Positions 31,843 through 39,060 of a stretch of DNA of 39,060 nt are shown here, in pieces. Origin of the DNA: Acetobacteraceae bacterium. GTDB lineage: Bacteria; Pseudomonadota; Alphaproteobacteria; Acetobacterales; Acetobacteraceae. The position numbers and the translations under genes were made by a program. Numbering within the stretch: position 1 is the stretch's first letter; each line of letters opens with the position of its first letter. The notes under the pieces are model-generated. The model searched no databases and had not been told where the DNA came from. It worked only from the letters and a program-made list of their open reading frames with translations. The stretch covers positions 17,191 through 56,250 of the forward strand of contig PLXO01000047.1 in assembly GCA_003151425.1 (NCBI GenBank), written 5' to 3'.

Positions 31843-33138
31843 ATGTTTCATTTCGGATGGTTCGTCGGCAAGGGCTATTCGGTGCACGGCTGGAACCAAC
31901 CCTGGACCGGCGCCATTGCCACCGACTGGATGGAGCCGGATATCTATATGGATCTGGCCCGTGCCCTCGAGCGCGCCTGCTTCGACTGCCTGATCATCGA
32001 GGATGGGTCCTTCATCGCGGACGCGTATCAAGACTCGCCCGAATGGTATCTGCGCAACGCCTTCGCGGTGCCGAAGAGCGATCCGATGCCGCTGGTGCCG
32101 CTGTTGGGTTACGTCACCAAAAGCCTGGGGATCGTCGCCACCATCACCACCAGCTTCTATCCCCCCTATCTTGCGGCACGGCTGGGCGCGACACTCGACC
32201 ATCTGACGCACGGCCGGGTCGGCCTGAACGTCGTCACCGCGCATAACGACCGATCGGCGCAGAACTTTGGCCTTGACCGGCATTACGAGCACGACCTGCG
32301 CTACGAGATGGCCGATGAGTGGATGGAGGTCGTCAACCGCCTGTGGGCGTCGTGGGAACCCGACGCGATCGTTGCGAACCTGGAGACCGGGGTGTTCGCC
32401 GACCACACCAGGATCCATCCGATCCACTTCGAAGGCCGCTTCTACAAGTCGCGCGGGCCGCTGAATACCGCTCCGGGACCGCAACGGAGGCCGGTCATCT
32501 GCCAGGCGGGCGGCTCGCCGGCCGGAAGGGCGTTCGCGGCCAAGCATGCCGATCTCATCATCGCGAAGGCCCGCTCGGTTGCGACGGCGAAGAGCTACCG
32601 TGCGGATATCTCGCGGCTGATGGCGGCGCACGGGCGCCTGCCGAGCGACTGCAAGGTGATGTTCAGCACCTCCATCGTCATTGGTGACACGATGCAGGAG
32701 GCGCGCGAGAAGCGGGCGCGGGCGGCTGCGGCGCTGGTGAACACGATGGACGTGAAGCTCGCGGCAATGTCATTTCTTAGCGGGATTGATTGCTCGAAGT
32801 TCGACCTTGATGCGCCGTTGCCGGAGCTCAAGATCAATGCCTCGCGCGCGTCCTTCGAGTCCTATCTGTCCGGCGACGGAACAAGAACGTTGCGCGAGAT
32901 GCTGCTCGATCCCGGCAGCGGCGGCCTGGATTTCATCGGCACCGCCGACAGCATTGCCGTGGAGATGGAAACGGTGATGCAGGAGGTTGGCGGCGACGGG
33001 TTCCTGGTGCAGGACCCGCTGACCCGCAAGGCGATCAGCGAGGTCACCGACGGGCTGGCACCCGCGTTGAAGCGGCGCGGCGCAACGCGCGCGGCCTACA
33101 CGCACAAGCACTTCCGGGATAACCTGCTGGCGTTCTGA
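31843..33138 (+). CDS. NtaA/DszA-type FMN-dependent monooxygenase
   Basis: A 431-residue luciferase-like flavin monooxygenase. It opens MFHFGWFVGKGYSVHGWNQP, with typical ARALERACFDCLIIEDGS, TKSLGIVATITTSFYPPYLA, LDHLTHGRVGLNVVTAHNDR and ICQAGGSPAGRAFAAKHADL. This is the group of NtaA (nitrilotriacetate), SnaA and DszA, which use FMNH2 from a partner reductase to oxidise C-N or C-S bonds. No reductase gene is beside it. GGGGAC six bases before the ATG at 31843 supports the start. Its position between the acid-sugar kinase and pdxA2-like genes suggests a role in the same substrate's breakdown, but it may be an independent transcription unit. Confidence 0.88.
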   Translation: MFHFGWFVGKGYSVHGWNQPWTGAIATDWMEPDIYMDLARALERACFDCLIIEDGSFIADAYQDSPEWYLRNAFAVPKSDPMPLVPLLGYVTKSLGIVATITTSFYPPYLAARLGATLDHLTHGRVGLNVVTAHNDRSAQNFGLDRHYEHDLRYEMADEWMEVVNRLWASWEPDAIVANLETGVFADHTRIHPIHFEGRFYKSRGPLNTAPGPQRRPVICQAGGSPAGRAFAAKHADLIIAKARSVATAKSYRADISRLMAAHGRLPSDCKVMFSTSIVIGDTMQEAREKRARAAAALVNTMDVKLAAMSFLSGIDCSKFDLDAPLPELKINASRASFESYLSGDGTRTLREMLLDPGSGGLDFIGTADSIAVEMETVMQEVGGDGFLVQDPLTRKAISEVTDGLAPALKRRGATRAAYTHKHFRDNLLAF

Positions 33139-33268
33139 TCGCTGTGTGCAAGCCGGCGAGAGCGACGAGCGCGGGATCGCCTATCGGTGGCGTCGCCATT
33201 CCGATCTCATGCCGCAACCGCACGGTGTTGCTGCGCCAACTCTTTGACGGCCTGCCGGGCAAGACGGG

Positions 33269-33550
33269 TTACGCGGCAATGGTCAGCCGGAGGCCGAGTG
33301 CTCGCAGGACTTTCGCCACCGTGGCGAACTCCGGGTTGCCGTCCGGCGACAGCGCCTTGTACAGATTGGCACGACCAAGACCGGCCGCGCGCGCGATCTC
33401 TGTCATGCCCTTCGACCGAGCGACATCCCCCAGCGCCGCTTTCAGCAACTCGGGGTCGCCATCCTCCAGAACGGCGTCGAGATAGGCGGCGATGTCCGCC
33501 TTGGACTGCAACGTGTCCGCGGCATCCCAGGGGTGGGTTTCGCGTGCCAT
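33269..33550 (-). CDS. antitoxin of HI1420/HigA-like addiction module
   Basis: 93 residues. The body carries a helix-turn-helix, with SKADIAAYLDAVLEDGDPEL, then MTEIARAAGLGRANLYKALS and FATVAKVLRALGLRLTI, the standard form of 'putative addiction module antidote' proteins. It should neutralise the RelE/ParE-fold toxin encoded just upstream and repress the operon. GGAGG precedes the ATG at 33550. The order toxin then antitoxin is the one typical of HigBA-type pairs. Confidence 0.92.
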   Translation of the reverse strand: MARETHPWDAADTLQSKADIAAYLDAVLEDGDPELLKAALGDVARSKGMTEIARAAGLGRANLYKALSPDGNPEFATVAKVLRALGLRLTIAA

Positions 33551-33559
33551 AACGGCCTC

Positions 33560-33850
33560 CTAATGTTGCCGCGCCAAGTCGATGGCACGGAGGATACCCC
33601 GGTCCTGGGTCCGCTTGTCGCCACCGCATAGCAGGACGACGACGATGTCCGCGCGCCGGACAAAATAGACGCGGTAGCCAGGACCATAGTCGATCCGCAG
33701 TTCCGATACGCCAGCTCCCACCGGCTTCACGTCGCCCGGATTGCCGAGCGACAGACGCCGGATACGCACCGTGATGCGGGCGCGGGCGTCACGATCCCGC
33801 AAGCCGGCGAACCAAGCGGCGAAGACATCGGTTTGCCGGATCTCAATCAT
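33560..33850 (-). CDS. RelE/ParE superfamily toxin (HI1419/HigB-like)
   Basis: 96 residues. MIEIRQTDVFAAWFAGLRDR, then RIRRLSLGNPGDVKPVG, LRIDYGPGYRVYFVRR and LLCGGDKRTQDRGI are the conserved blocks of this addiction-module killer family. Members inhibit growth, in related proteins by cutting mRNA on the ribosome. The gene is nine bases ahead of the antitoxin gene, in one operon. The pair separates the monooxygenase gene from the pdxA-like gene and runs opposite to both, as an inserted module would. Confidence 0.92.
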   Translation of the reverse strand: MIEIRQTDVFAAWFAGLRDRDARARITVRIRRLSLGNPGDVKPVGAGVSELRIDYGPGYRVYFVRRADIVVVLLCGGDKRTQDRGILRAIDLARQH

Positions 33851-34192
33851 ATAGTGCTGTCTCGTGCAAAGGACAATGCGTCAAAGACCTCGGTGCCGAT
33901 AGACCTCGGCAGTGGGCAGCGAATGTCGTGGCACGGGCCGAACGACCAAAGCGCGCTCATCGCTTCGTGCGGTGCCGTATATATCAGGGCCCCGCGCAGA
34001 GCACTGTCGCCGATCGCGCAAGACCCCGTGTGCTTCGCGGCTCTTCTTATGTCCCCCGGGTTAACGAACAACTTGCTTGCCGAAGGGCGGAAGCTGCGTG
34101 CAGCAATCGGGGGGGCAACCCCTGGCAACGCGCGAATGGTTCGCCGGCCTGGCGGGAAGCTGATATCACCGCGCCGCTGCGGGAGATCGACG
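33851..34192. other. intergenic gap between toxin and pdxA-like genes
   Basis: Holds the toxin promoter region on the left (TTGACG in minus orientation near 33870) and the ribosome-binding site of the next gene. No other gene, repeat or strong hairpin is supported. Confidence 0.5.
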
Positions 34193-35236
34193 ATGCCTGA
34201 CACCACGCCACACCTGGCAATCACCATGGGCGACCCCGCCGGGATCGGGCCGGAAATCATCCTCAAGGCCTGCCGGCGCCTGCAGCCCCGGCTGGCGGCG
34301 GGCGAGCTGCGCCTGCTGGTGATCGGCCACCGCTCCCAGCTTCGCGCGGCCGGCAAGGTGCTGAACGAGGCGCACGACGTGCCGGAGACCACCGCGCAGG
34401 CGAACTGGCCGGCCCTCGCCCTGCTGCCGGCCGGCGACGAACAGGCCCCGATCGCATTCGGGCAGATTGCGCCGGAAGCCGGGCGCTTCGCCTATCTGGC
34501 GGTGGAGCGCGCCGTGGAGCTGGCGCAGGCCGGGCGGATCGACGCGATCGTCACCGCGCCGCTCAACAAGGCGGCGCTGAACCTCGCCGGCTATCACTAT
34601 GCCGGCCACACCGACATGCTGGCCGCGCTGACCAACACGAAAAGCTCCGTCATGCTGCTGGCGCACGGCGACATGCGGGTCAGCCACGTCACCACCCACG
34701 TCGCGCTGGCCGACGTGCCGCGCCTGGTCACGCCCGAGCGGCTGCGGCGGACCATCGACCTGACCCAGGCGGCGCTGCTGGACCTGGGGATCGCCCGCCC
34801 GCGCATCGCCGTGGCAGCGCTCAATCCGCATGCCGGGGAGGGCGGGCTGTTCGGCCGCCAAGACATCGACATCACCACGCCGGTGATCGACACCTGCCGC
34901 GCCGAGGGCCTGGACGTGACCGGCCCGGTGCCCGGCGACACGGTGTTCGTCAAGCTGCGCGCCCGGCAGTTCGATGCTGTCGTGGCGATGTACCACGACC
35001 AGGGGCACATCCCGGTCAAGCTGCTTGGGTTCGACGTCGATCCGGCGACCGGGGTGTGGCGCGCGCTGTCCGGCGTGAACATCACGCTTGGGCTGCCGGT
35101 GATCCGAACCTCGGTCGATCATGGCACGGCGTTCGACATCGCCGGCAAGGGCGTGGCGAACGAGGAGAGTCTGATCGAGGCGATCGACTACGCGATGCGG
35201 CTGGCGGCGACGCGCCGAGAGCGGGCGGCTGGGTGA
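34193..35236 (+). CDS. pdxA2: 4-hydroxythreonine-4-phosphate dehydrogenase family protein (PdxA/PdxA2)
   Basis: 347 residues. The N-terminal ITMGDPAGIGPEIILKA, the metal/substrate His in YAGHTDMLA, VTTHVALADVP, the segment LNPHAGEGGLFG and HDQGHIPVKLLGFD are all PdxA marks. PdxA oxidises 4-phosphohydroxy-L-threonine in vitamin B6 synthesis; the PdxA2 branch instead oxidises four-carbon acid phosphates made by DUF1537 kinases. A DUF1537 gene is present 3 kb upstream in the same direction, which favours PdxA2, though B6 synthesis cannot be excluded because its usual neighbours (surA, ksgA) are absent. GGGAGA six bases before the ATG at 34193 sets the start. Confidence 0.88.
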   Translation: MPDTTPHLAITMGDPAGIGPEIILKACRRLQPRLAAGELRLLVIGHRSQLRAAGKVLNEAHDVPETTAQANWPALALLPAGDEQAPIAFGQIAPEAGRFAYLAVERAVELAQAGRIDAIVTAPLNKAALNLAGYHYAGHTDMLAALTNTKSSVMLLAHGDMRVSHVTTHVALADVPRLVTPERLRRTIDLTQAALLDLGIARPRIAVAALNPHAGEGGLFGRQDIDITTPVIDTCRAEGLDVTGPVPGDTVFVKLRARQFDAVVAMYHDQGHIPVKLLGFDVDPATGVWRALSGVNITLGLPVIRTSVDHGTAFDIAGKGVANEESLIEAIDYAMRLAATRRERAAG

Positions 35237-35381
35237 CGCGGGGGCCTCGGGCGGCGGCGCGGGTGGCAGGATGACGAAGGGGCGCGGCCGGCGACGTGAT
35301 GGTGTTTGATCTCGATCATTGGCGGCCGGCCTGTCCGGTGGCATGCACACAGGTCGTGATCCATCAAGGGAGGATCGGGCC

Positions 35382-35804
35382 GTGACCAATCGACAGATGG
35401 CGGAAATCGTTCGGCACCAGACGCCGCTGACGCTGCCGCCGACCGCGACCGTGCAAGAGGCCTGCCGGTTCATGCACAAGCGCAAGTTCGGCGCCATCCT
35501 GGTGACCGACGCGAAGGGCAAGCTGATCGGCATCTTCACCGGACGCGACGCCGTCCGGTTCCTCGCGGCCGGAAAGGACCCCGCTGCCACAACGCTGCGT
35601 GCGGTGATGACGCGCAAGCCGCACACCATGGCGCCCGGTCACACCGCGATCGACGCGCTGCGCCTGATGAACGACGGCGGCTTTCGCCATGTCCCGGTGC
35701 TCGATGGCGAGGTCGTGGTCGGCATCGTTTCGCGCGGCGATTTCCGCGGGCTCGAACATGACCGGCTGGATGTCGAGACCGGCTTCTGGGAGCGGCTCCG
35801 CTAG
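35382..35804 (+). CDS. CBS-domain pair protein
   Basis: 140 residues made almost entirely of two CBS domains, one at about 10-65 (TATVQEACRFMHKRKFGAIL, then GIFTGRDAVRFLA) and one at about 75-130 (MAPGHTAIDALRLMNDGGFR, then GIVSRGDFRG). Such stand-alone pairs bind adenosine nucleotides and regulate partners. The GTG at 35382 follows GGGAGG eight bases upstream. It is convergent with two small membrane-protein genes. No partner is evident. Confidence 0.9.
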   Translation: MTNRQMAEIVRHQTPLTLPPTATVQEACRFMHKRKFGAILVTDAKGKLIGIFTGRDAVRFLAAGKDPAATTLRAVMTRKPHTMAPGHTAIDALRLMNDGGFRHVPVLDGEVVVGIVSRGDFRGLEHDRLDVETGFWERLR

Positions 35805-35805
35805 C

Positions 35806-36189
35806 TCAACGCCGGCGCAGCAGGCGCAGCACGCGCACGACGAGCATCGGAAAGACCGTGGTCTCGATGATTGCCCGCCAGGCCTGCTGGCGCACCAGCC
35901 GTGCCTCCCTCTCCGCCGCCCCGGGACCGAGGCGCAGCGCCACCATCGCCAGCACGCCGGCAACCACAAGGTCGCCGACGGCCAGCAGAGCGGCGGCGGT
36001 ATGCACCTGCCATCCGTAGTCCAGGCGCAACCAGTAAAAGATCGCGACGTGCGCAAACGCCAGGGTGCAGGCGAGGAACGCCAGGGCCACGACGGCCAGG
36101 ACGAGCCGGACCGCCAGGCGGCGCGCCTGGAGCCGCAGCCGCAGCGTTTCCGCGTCGATGGCGATCCGCGAGGCGCGAAGCGCGCGCAC
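35806..36189 (-). CDS. small membrane protein, YqjE/holin-like
   Basis: 127 residues with two hydrophobic helices (LAVRLVLAVVALAFLACTLA and HTAAALLAVGDLVVAGVLAM) in the middle and charged Arg-rich ends. Size, topology and position after an ElaB/YqjD-like gene recall the YqjE (phage holin superfamily III) proteins that follow YqjD in many proteobacteria. The GTG start at 36189 lies three bases after the upstream stop, so translation is coupled. The role is not known; membrane or ribosome-related stress functions are proposed for the partner family. Confidence 0.65.
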   Translation of the reverse strand: MRALRASRIAIDAETLRLRLQARRLAVRLVLAVVALAFLACTLAFAHVAIFYWLRLDYGWQVHTAAALLAVGDLVVAGVLAMVALRLGPGAAEREARLVRQQAWRAIIETTVFPMLVVRVLRLLRRR

Positions 36190-36192
36190 CGG

Positions 36193-36453
36193 TCAGCGCG
36201 TCGTCCGTCCCAGCAGGTAACCGATGCCGGCCGCCACCAGGATCGCGATCAGCGGCTGCTCGCGCACGTGCCCGGAGAGGCTTTGTGCCTGCCCACGCAC
36301 CGCACCGGCGGCGGTGTTCAGCGCGCTTTCCGCGCGCCCCGCCATGTCTGTCAACGCCGGCGTGACGCGCTCCTTCATCAGTGCCTCGACCTGAGCCCGC
36401 AGGTTGGCGATCTGCACGGTGGCGTCCTCGTATTTGCTATGTGTGTCGGCCAT
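36193..36453 (-). CDS. ElaB/YqjD/DUF883-like tail-anchored protein
   Basis: 86 residues. An amphipathic helical N-terminal part (EDATVQIANLRAQVEALMKE) is followed by RGQAQSLSGHVREQPLIAIL and one C-terminal membrane helix ending GYLLGRTTR. The VREQPLIAILVAAGIGYLLG end is diagnostic of the DUF883/ElaB/YqjD group, inner-membrane proteins linked in E. coli to ribosome docking in stationary phase. GGAGGCAGCT lies just before the ATG. It leads a two-gene operon with the holin-like protein. Confidence 0.82.
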   Translation of the reverse strand: MADTHSKYEDATVQIANLRAQVEALMKERVTPALTDMAGRAESALNTAAGAVRGQAQSLSGHVREQPLIAILVAAGIGYLLGRTTR

Positions 36454-36576
36454 GAGCTGCCTCCTTCAAAAGACTGTTCGGATAAGACGCACGAAAATGG
36501 CAGAAGTCTGCTGGTCTGCGCGCGCCGGATCACACGTTTAAGTGAGCCGGCCGTGCCGGGAATCAATCCTTCGCCT

Positions 36577-36651
36577 GTATCATCCCGTCGCCGACGGCTC
36601 GGTATCATCCAGTCGCCGTCGGCTCGGTATCATCCCGTCGCCGTCGGCTCA
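36577..36651. repeat. 25-bp tandem repeat x3 spanning the MFS gene's stop
   Basis: Units at 36577-36601, 36602-36626 and 36627-36651 (GTATCATCC-type start) with only two variable bases. The third unit contains the last six codons and the stop of the MFS gene on the minus strand, so the downstream copies repeat its 3' end. Confidence 0.93.
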
Positions 36652-37874
36652 AGGCTGGCCAGCGACCGTCCGCGCGTTTCCGGCAGCAGCAGCAGGGCCA
36701 CGATCATCACGCCATAGGCACCGAGGCTGAATACCGCAATCGCCGAACCCAGCCCGATCTGCCCCGACAGGAAGCCAACCGCCGCCGGGAACAACGCGCC
36801 GACGCCGCGTCCGGCGTTGTAGCAGAACCCCTGGCCGACGCCGCGCACCGAAGTGGGGTAAAGTTCGGTCATGAACGTGCCCATCGGCGAGAACATGATC
36901 AGCGAGACATAGCCCAGCAGGAAGCCCACCGGCAGGATCATCTCGTTGCTGATCGGGGCGAACAGATAGACGATCGTCAACGCGATCGAGCCGATGGCCG
37001 AGACCATGAATGTCGCCTTGCGACCGATCCCGTCGGCCAGGTAGGCGCCGGACACGAAGCCGAAAAACGCGCCCAGGATCAGCACCATCAGGTAGCTGCC
37101 GGTGCCGACCGAGGAGATGTGGCGGACCGTCTTCAGGTAGGTGGGCAGCCAGATCGTCAGCGCGTAGCTGCCGCCCTGGGCGCCGGCCACCATCATCGCA
37201 ACCCGCCACGTGGTGGTGAGGTAGGGCGGCCGCAGCACGGAGAAGATGTGCAGGAGGCTGGTCGGCGGGGTGCGGCGCTGGTTCAGCACCGGCTCCTCGA
37301 CGAAGCGGCGGATCCAGAACACCAGGCCGGCGGGCAGGATGCCGATCCAGAACAACGCGCGCCAGGCCAGCGCCTCCGGCAGCGTGGCGATCAGGATGGT
37401 GTAGAGCAGCGCGGCAGCGCCCCAGCCGATCGACCATCCGGTCTGCACGATGCCGACCGCGCGGCCGCGATACTTGTCGCGGATTACCTCGCCCATCAGG
37501 ACGGCGCCGGCGGCCCATTCGCCGCCGAAGCCCAGGCCCTGCAGGGCGCGGAAGATGAAGAGCTGCTCGAAGCTTTGCGCGAAGCCGCAGAGAAAGGTGA
37601 ACACCGCGTACCACAGGATGGTGACCTGCAGCACGCGGACGCGGCCAAAACGGTCGCACGCCGCGCCGGCGAGCCAGCCGCCTAAGGCCGACACCAGCAG
37701 GGTGATGGTGGCGAGCTCGCCGGCCTGACCTGCGGTGATCTGCCACAGCGCGAGCAGCGACGGGATGACGAAACTGAAGATCTGCACGTCGAGCGCATCG
37801 AGCGACCAGCCTCCGAAGCAGGCGGTCATGGTGCGCCGCTCGCGCGGGTTCAGATCGGAAAACCAGGCCAGCAT
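36630..37874 (-). CDS. MFS transporter, sialate/carboxylate:H+ symporter type
   Basis: 414 residues with 12 predicted helices. Major-facilitator marks are DALDVQIFSFVIPSL in helix 1, the loop DRFGRVRVLQ (between helices 2 and 3), GFGGEWAAGAVLMGEV in helix 4, as in the sialate/lactate:H+ symporter (SHS) group, and LYPTSVRGVGQGFCYNAGRG in helix 10. These carry monocarboxylates and sugar acids with protons. GGGAGAAC before the ATG at 37874 sets the start; the longer upstream frame has no such site. With the acid-sugar genes to its left it is the likely uptake system for their substrate, although the intervening genes make this inference. Confidence 0.88.
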   Translation of the reverse strand: MLAWFSDLNPRERRTMTACFGGWSLDALDVQIFSFVIPSLLALWQITAGQAGELATITLLVSALGGWLAGAACDRFGRVRVLQVTILWYAVFTFLCGFAQSFEQLFIFRALQGLGFGGEWAAGAVLMGEVIRDKYRGRAVGIVQTGWSIGWGAAALLYTILIATLPEALAWRALFWIGILPAGLVFWIRRFVEEPVLNQRRTPPTSLLHIFSVLRPPYLTTTWRVAMMVAGAQGGSYALTIWLPTYLKTVRHISSVGTGSYLMVLILGAFFGFVSGAYLADGIGRKATFMVSAIGSIALTIVYLFAPISNEMILPVGFLLGYVSLIMFSPMGTFMTELYPTSVRGVGQGFCYNAGRGVGALFPAAVGFLSGQIGLGSAIAVFSLGAYGVMIVALLLLPETRGRSLASLEPTATG

Positions 37875-38499
37875 GGAGTTCTCCCGTCGGTTCGTTCCGC
37901 CTCGCCGTTTGCTGCCGTGGCGAGGCGTTGCCATTGCGGGTGGAGTGAAGCACGGTTGAACCCCCTGGAGCAAAGCGGGCCTGGCGCGGGTAGTGTCTCA
38001 TTGATTGAAGGTCGGCAATGGACGCGTTGCGGTCCTAGGCCAGGGCCGTCGGTCTGAGCCGCGCTGCGTCAGAGAGCGTGCGGACATGGCGACAGTTGAT
38101 GTGCGGAATCATAGGCACTGCGGACCAAGCTAGTGCAATATATAGGGACGTTATCCTGCATGAGACCGGGGGCAGGGGGCGTGCGACCGGGTTGGGGGAC
38201 TGTTCCGGGCATTGGCGATCTGGACAAACCTAAGTAGAGCGCCATGCTGCCGTCTGGCATGCCGACCACCCAGCAATACCCCTGTCGGTATAGGTAGTTT
38301 CCGAACCTGCCTCTCGCGAACTCCCGCCGGGTATGCTCTCACTTGGCGCGTCTTTCATCAGGTCGCAGGCGCTTCATGTGTGCCCGATCCGGCGTACAGG
38401 CAGTGCCACGAGGTCGGAATTGGAGGCGGCCTTTGTCGTCCGGGGAATGCTGGTTGAGATCTGGGCGAACAAAAGCGACGAAGGGTGTGAGGTGACCTG
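37875..38499. other. 625-bp stretch without a recognised gene
   Basis: Between the MFS transporter and the response regulator. Short open frames on both strands lack ribosome-binding sites and homology that I can recognise. No strong hairpin, tandem repeat or IS end is seen. Confidence 0.5.
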
Positions 38500-38883
38500 A
38501 TGCAAGCGCTCCGCGTCCTCGTGGTGGAGGACGACCCCATGATCGGCATGCTGCTTGCCGAGATGCTCGAAGCGATGGGCCACGACGTCTGCGCAATCGA
38601 GACCACTGAAGCTGCCGCGGTGACCGCCGCCGCTCAATACAGACCGGACCTGATGATCGTCGACGCGCGGATAGACGATGGGAGCGGCGTCTCAGCCGTT
38701 GACAAAATACTCCGCACCGGCTTCGTTCCACACTTGTTTATCAGCGGCAATATTTCAAATATCAGGGCGCTTAGGCCGGACGCGGTGGTACTTGAGAAGC
38801 CTTTTCGTGAACCTGAGCTGACGCGCGCCATTCAACGCGTGATCGACATCGCGGCAACACCATCGCTGATGCAAACGACGTGA
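38500..38883 (+). CDS. single-domain response regulator
   Basis: 127 residues forming one receiver domain. It has VVEDDPMIGMLLAEMLEAMG (acidic pair), the phospho-acceptor Asp at about 54 in LMIVDARIDDGSG, Ser in FISGN and Lys in LEKPFREPEL. No output domain is attached, so it acts through protein contact or in a phosphorelay. GAGGTGA six bases before the ATG supports the start. A PAS sensor protein begins just after it in the same direction, so the two are likely partners. Confidence 0.9.
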   Translation: MQALRVLVVEDDPMIGMLLAEMLEAMGHDVCAIETTEAAAVTAAAQYRPDLMIVDARIDDGSGVSAVDKILRTGFVPHLFISGNISNIRALRPDAVVLEKPFREPELTRAIQRVIDIAATPSLMQTT

Positions 38884-38905
38884 CGAAAACGCAGACGGCT
38901 TCACC

Positions 38906-39060
38906 GTGCGTGCCGACGACATGACCTCGCGCAAACAGGCGGAAGAGGTGTTGCTCAAGGCGGGGGCCCTTCAACGCGCGATTTTCAACAGCGCCAATTT
39001 CTCAAGTATCGCCACTGACGCGAATGGCGTCATTCAGATCTTCAATGTCGGTGCCGAGCG
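38906..39060 (+). CDS. PAS-domain sensor protein, probable histidine kinase, 5' part
   Basis: Only about 51 codons are in the window. The frame reads VRADDMTSRKQAEEVLLKAG, then ALQRAIFNSANFSSIATDAN and GVIQIFNVGAER, the start of a PAS domain in the form seen in hybrid sensor kinases. The similarity-like reading continues upstream (DENADGFT) without a start codon and with a stop at 38867, so the true start is uncertain: GTG at 38906 or ATG at 38921. It follows the response regulator gene within about 25-40 bases. Confidence 0.7.
   Translation, partial: MRADDMTSRKQAEEVLLKAGALQRAIFNSANFSSIATDANGVIQIFNVGAE

Noticed and set aside
33851..34192. Riboswitch before the pdxA-like gene
   Set aside because: No recognised aptamer pattern or terminator hairpin found by eye.
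1..39060. tRNA or rRNA genes
   Set aside because: No cloverleaf or rRNA segment was recognised on either strand.

Overview
The window is GC-rich bacterial DNA that looks like an alphaproteobacterium, most probably an Acetobacteraceae or other Rhodospirillales member. The reasons are strong GC bias at third codon positions, a MarR/ilvE/OmpR/EnvZ-like neighbourhood, an HGGxSTG-motif protein, a YafY-type WYL regulator and an ornithine decarboxylase with a long structured leader like the alphaproteobacterial speF element. The taxonomic call is inference; there is no rRNA or tRNA gene in the window.

Left part (1-5.5 kb) is ordinary core metabolism and signalling: the N-terminal part of methylmalonate-semialdehyde dehydrogenase, a P1/DmpA-type self-processing aminopeptidase, branched-chain aminotransferase divergent from a MarR regulator, and an OmpR/EnvZ-like two-component pair. 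From 5.6 to 12.6 kb lies an accessory region: a two-gene HGGxSTG operon peppered with a short dispersed repeat, an intergenic patch with interleaved inverted repeats and IS fragments, an AT-richer gene for an unknown four-helix membrane protein, an IS630-like remnant, and a CpXC protein plus HExxH metallopeptidase operon that faces a divergent gene for an unknown 160-residue protein.

The middle (12.6-26 kb) has a DMT exporter with a divergent YafY/WYL regulator, a cyclopropane synthase-like methyltransferase, dienelactone hydrolase, and two tandem GT25-like glycosyltransferase paralogues separated by a GxxExxY gene bounded by a perfect 38-bp inverted repeat. Next come ornithine decarboxylase with its structured leader and a YihY/BrkB membrane protein. 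A PEP-CTERM protein follows, with a near-consensus sigma-54 promoter and two upstream enhancer-like repeats, and then two sulfotransferases. IS relics are scattered here.

The right part (25.9-38 kb) looks like a catabolic cluster for a sugar acid or related hydroxy acid: alpha/beta hydrolase, APH-type kinase, an enolase paralogue that has lost the active-site histidine, a D-2-hydroxyacid dehydrogenase, a DUF1537 four-carbon acid sugar kinase, an FMN-dependent NtaA-type monooxygenase, a PdxA2-like dehydrogenase and an MFS carboxylate-type transporter. A HigBA-like toxin-antitoxin pair, a CBS protein and two small membrane proteins are interspersed. The window ends in a single-domain response regulator and the start of a PAS sensor kinase.

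A recurring theme is short tandem repeats (12, 14, 15, 25 and 29 bp) that either sit in frame inside genes or begin in the last codons and run over the stop codon.
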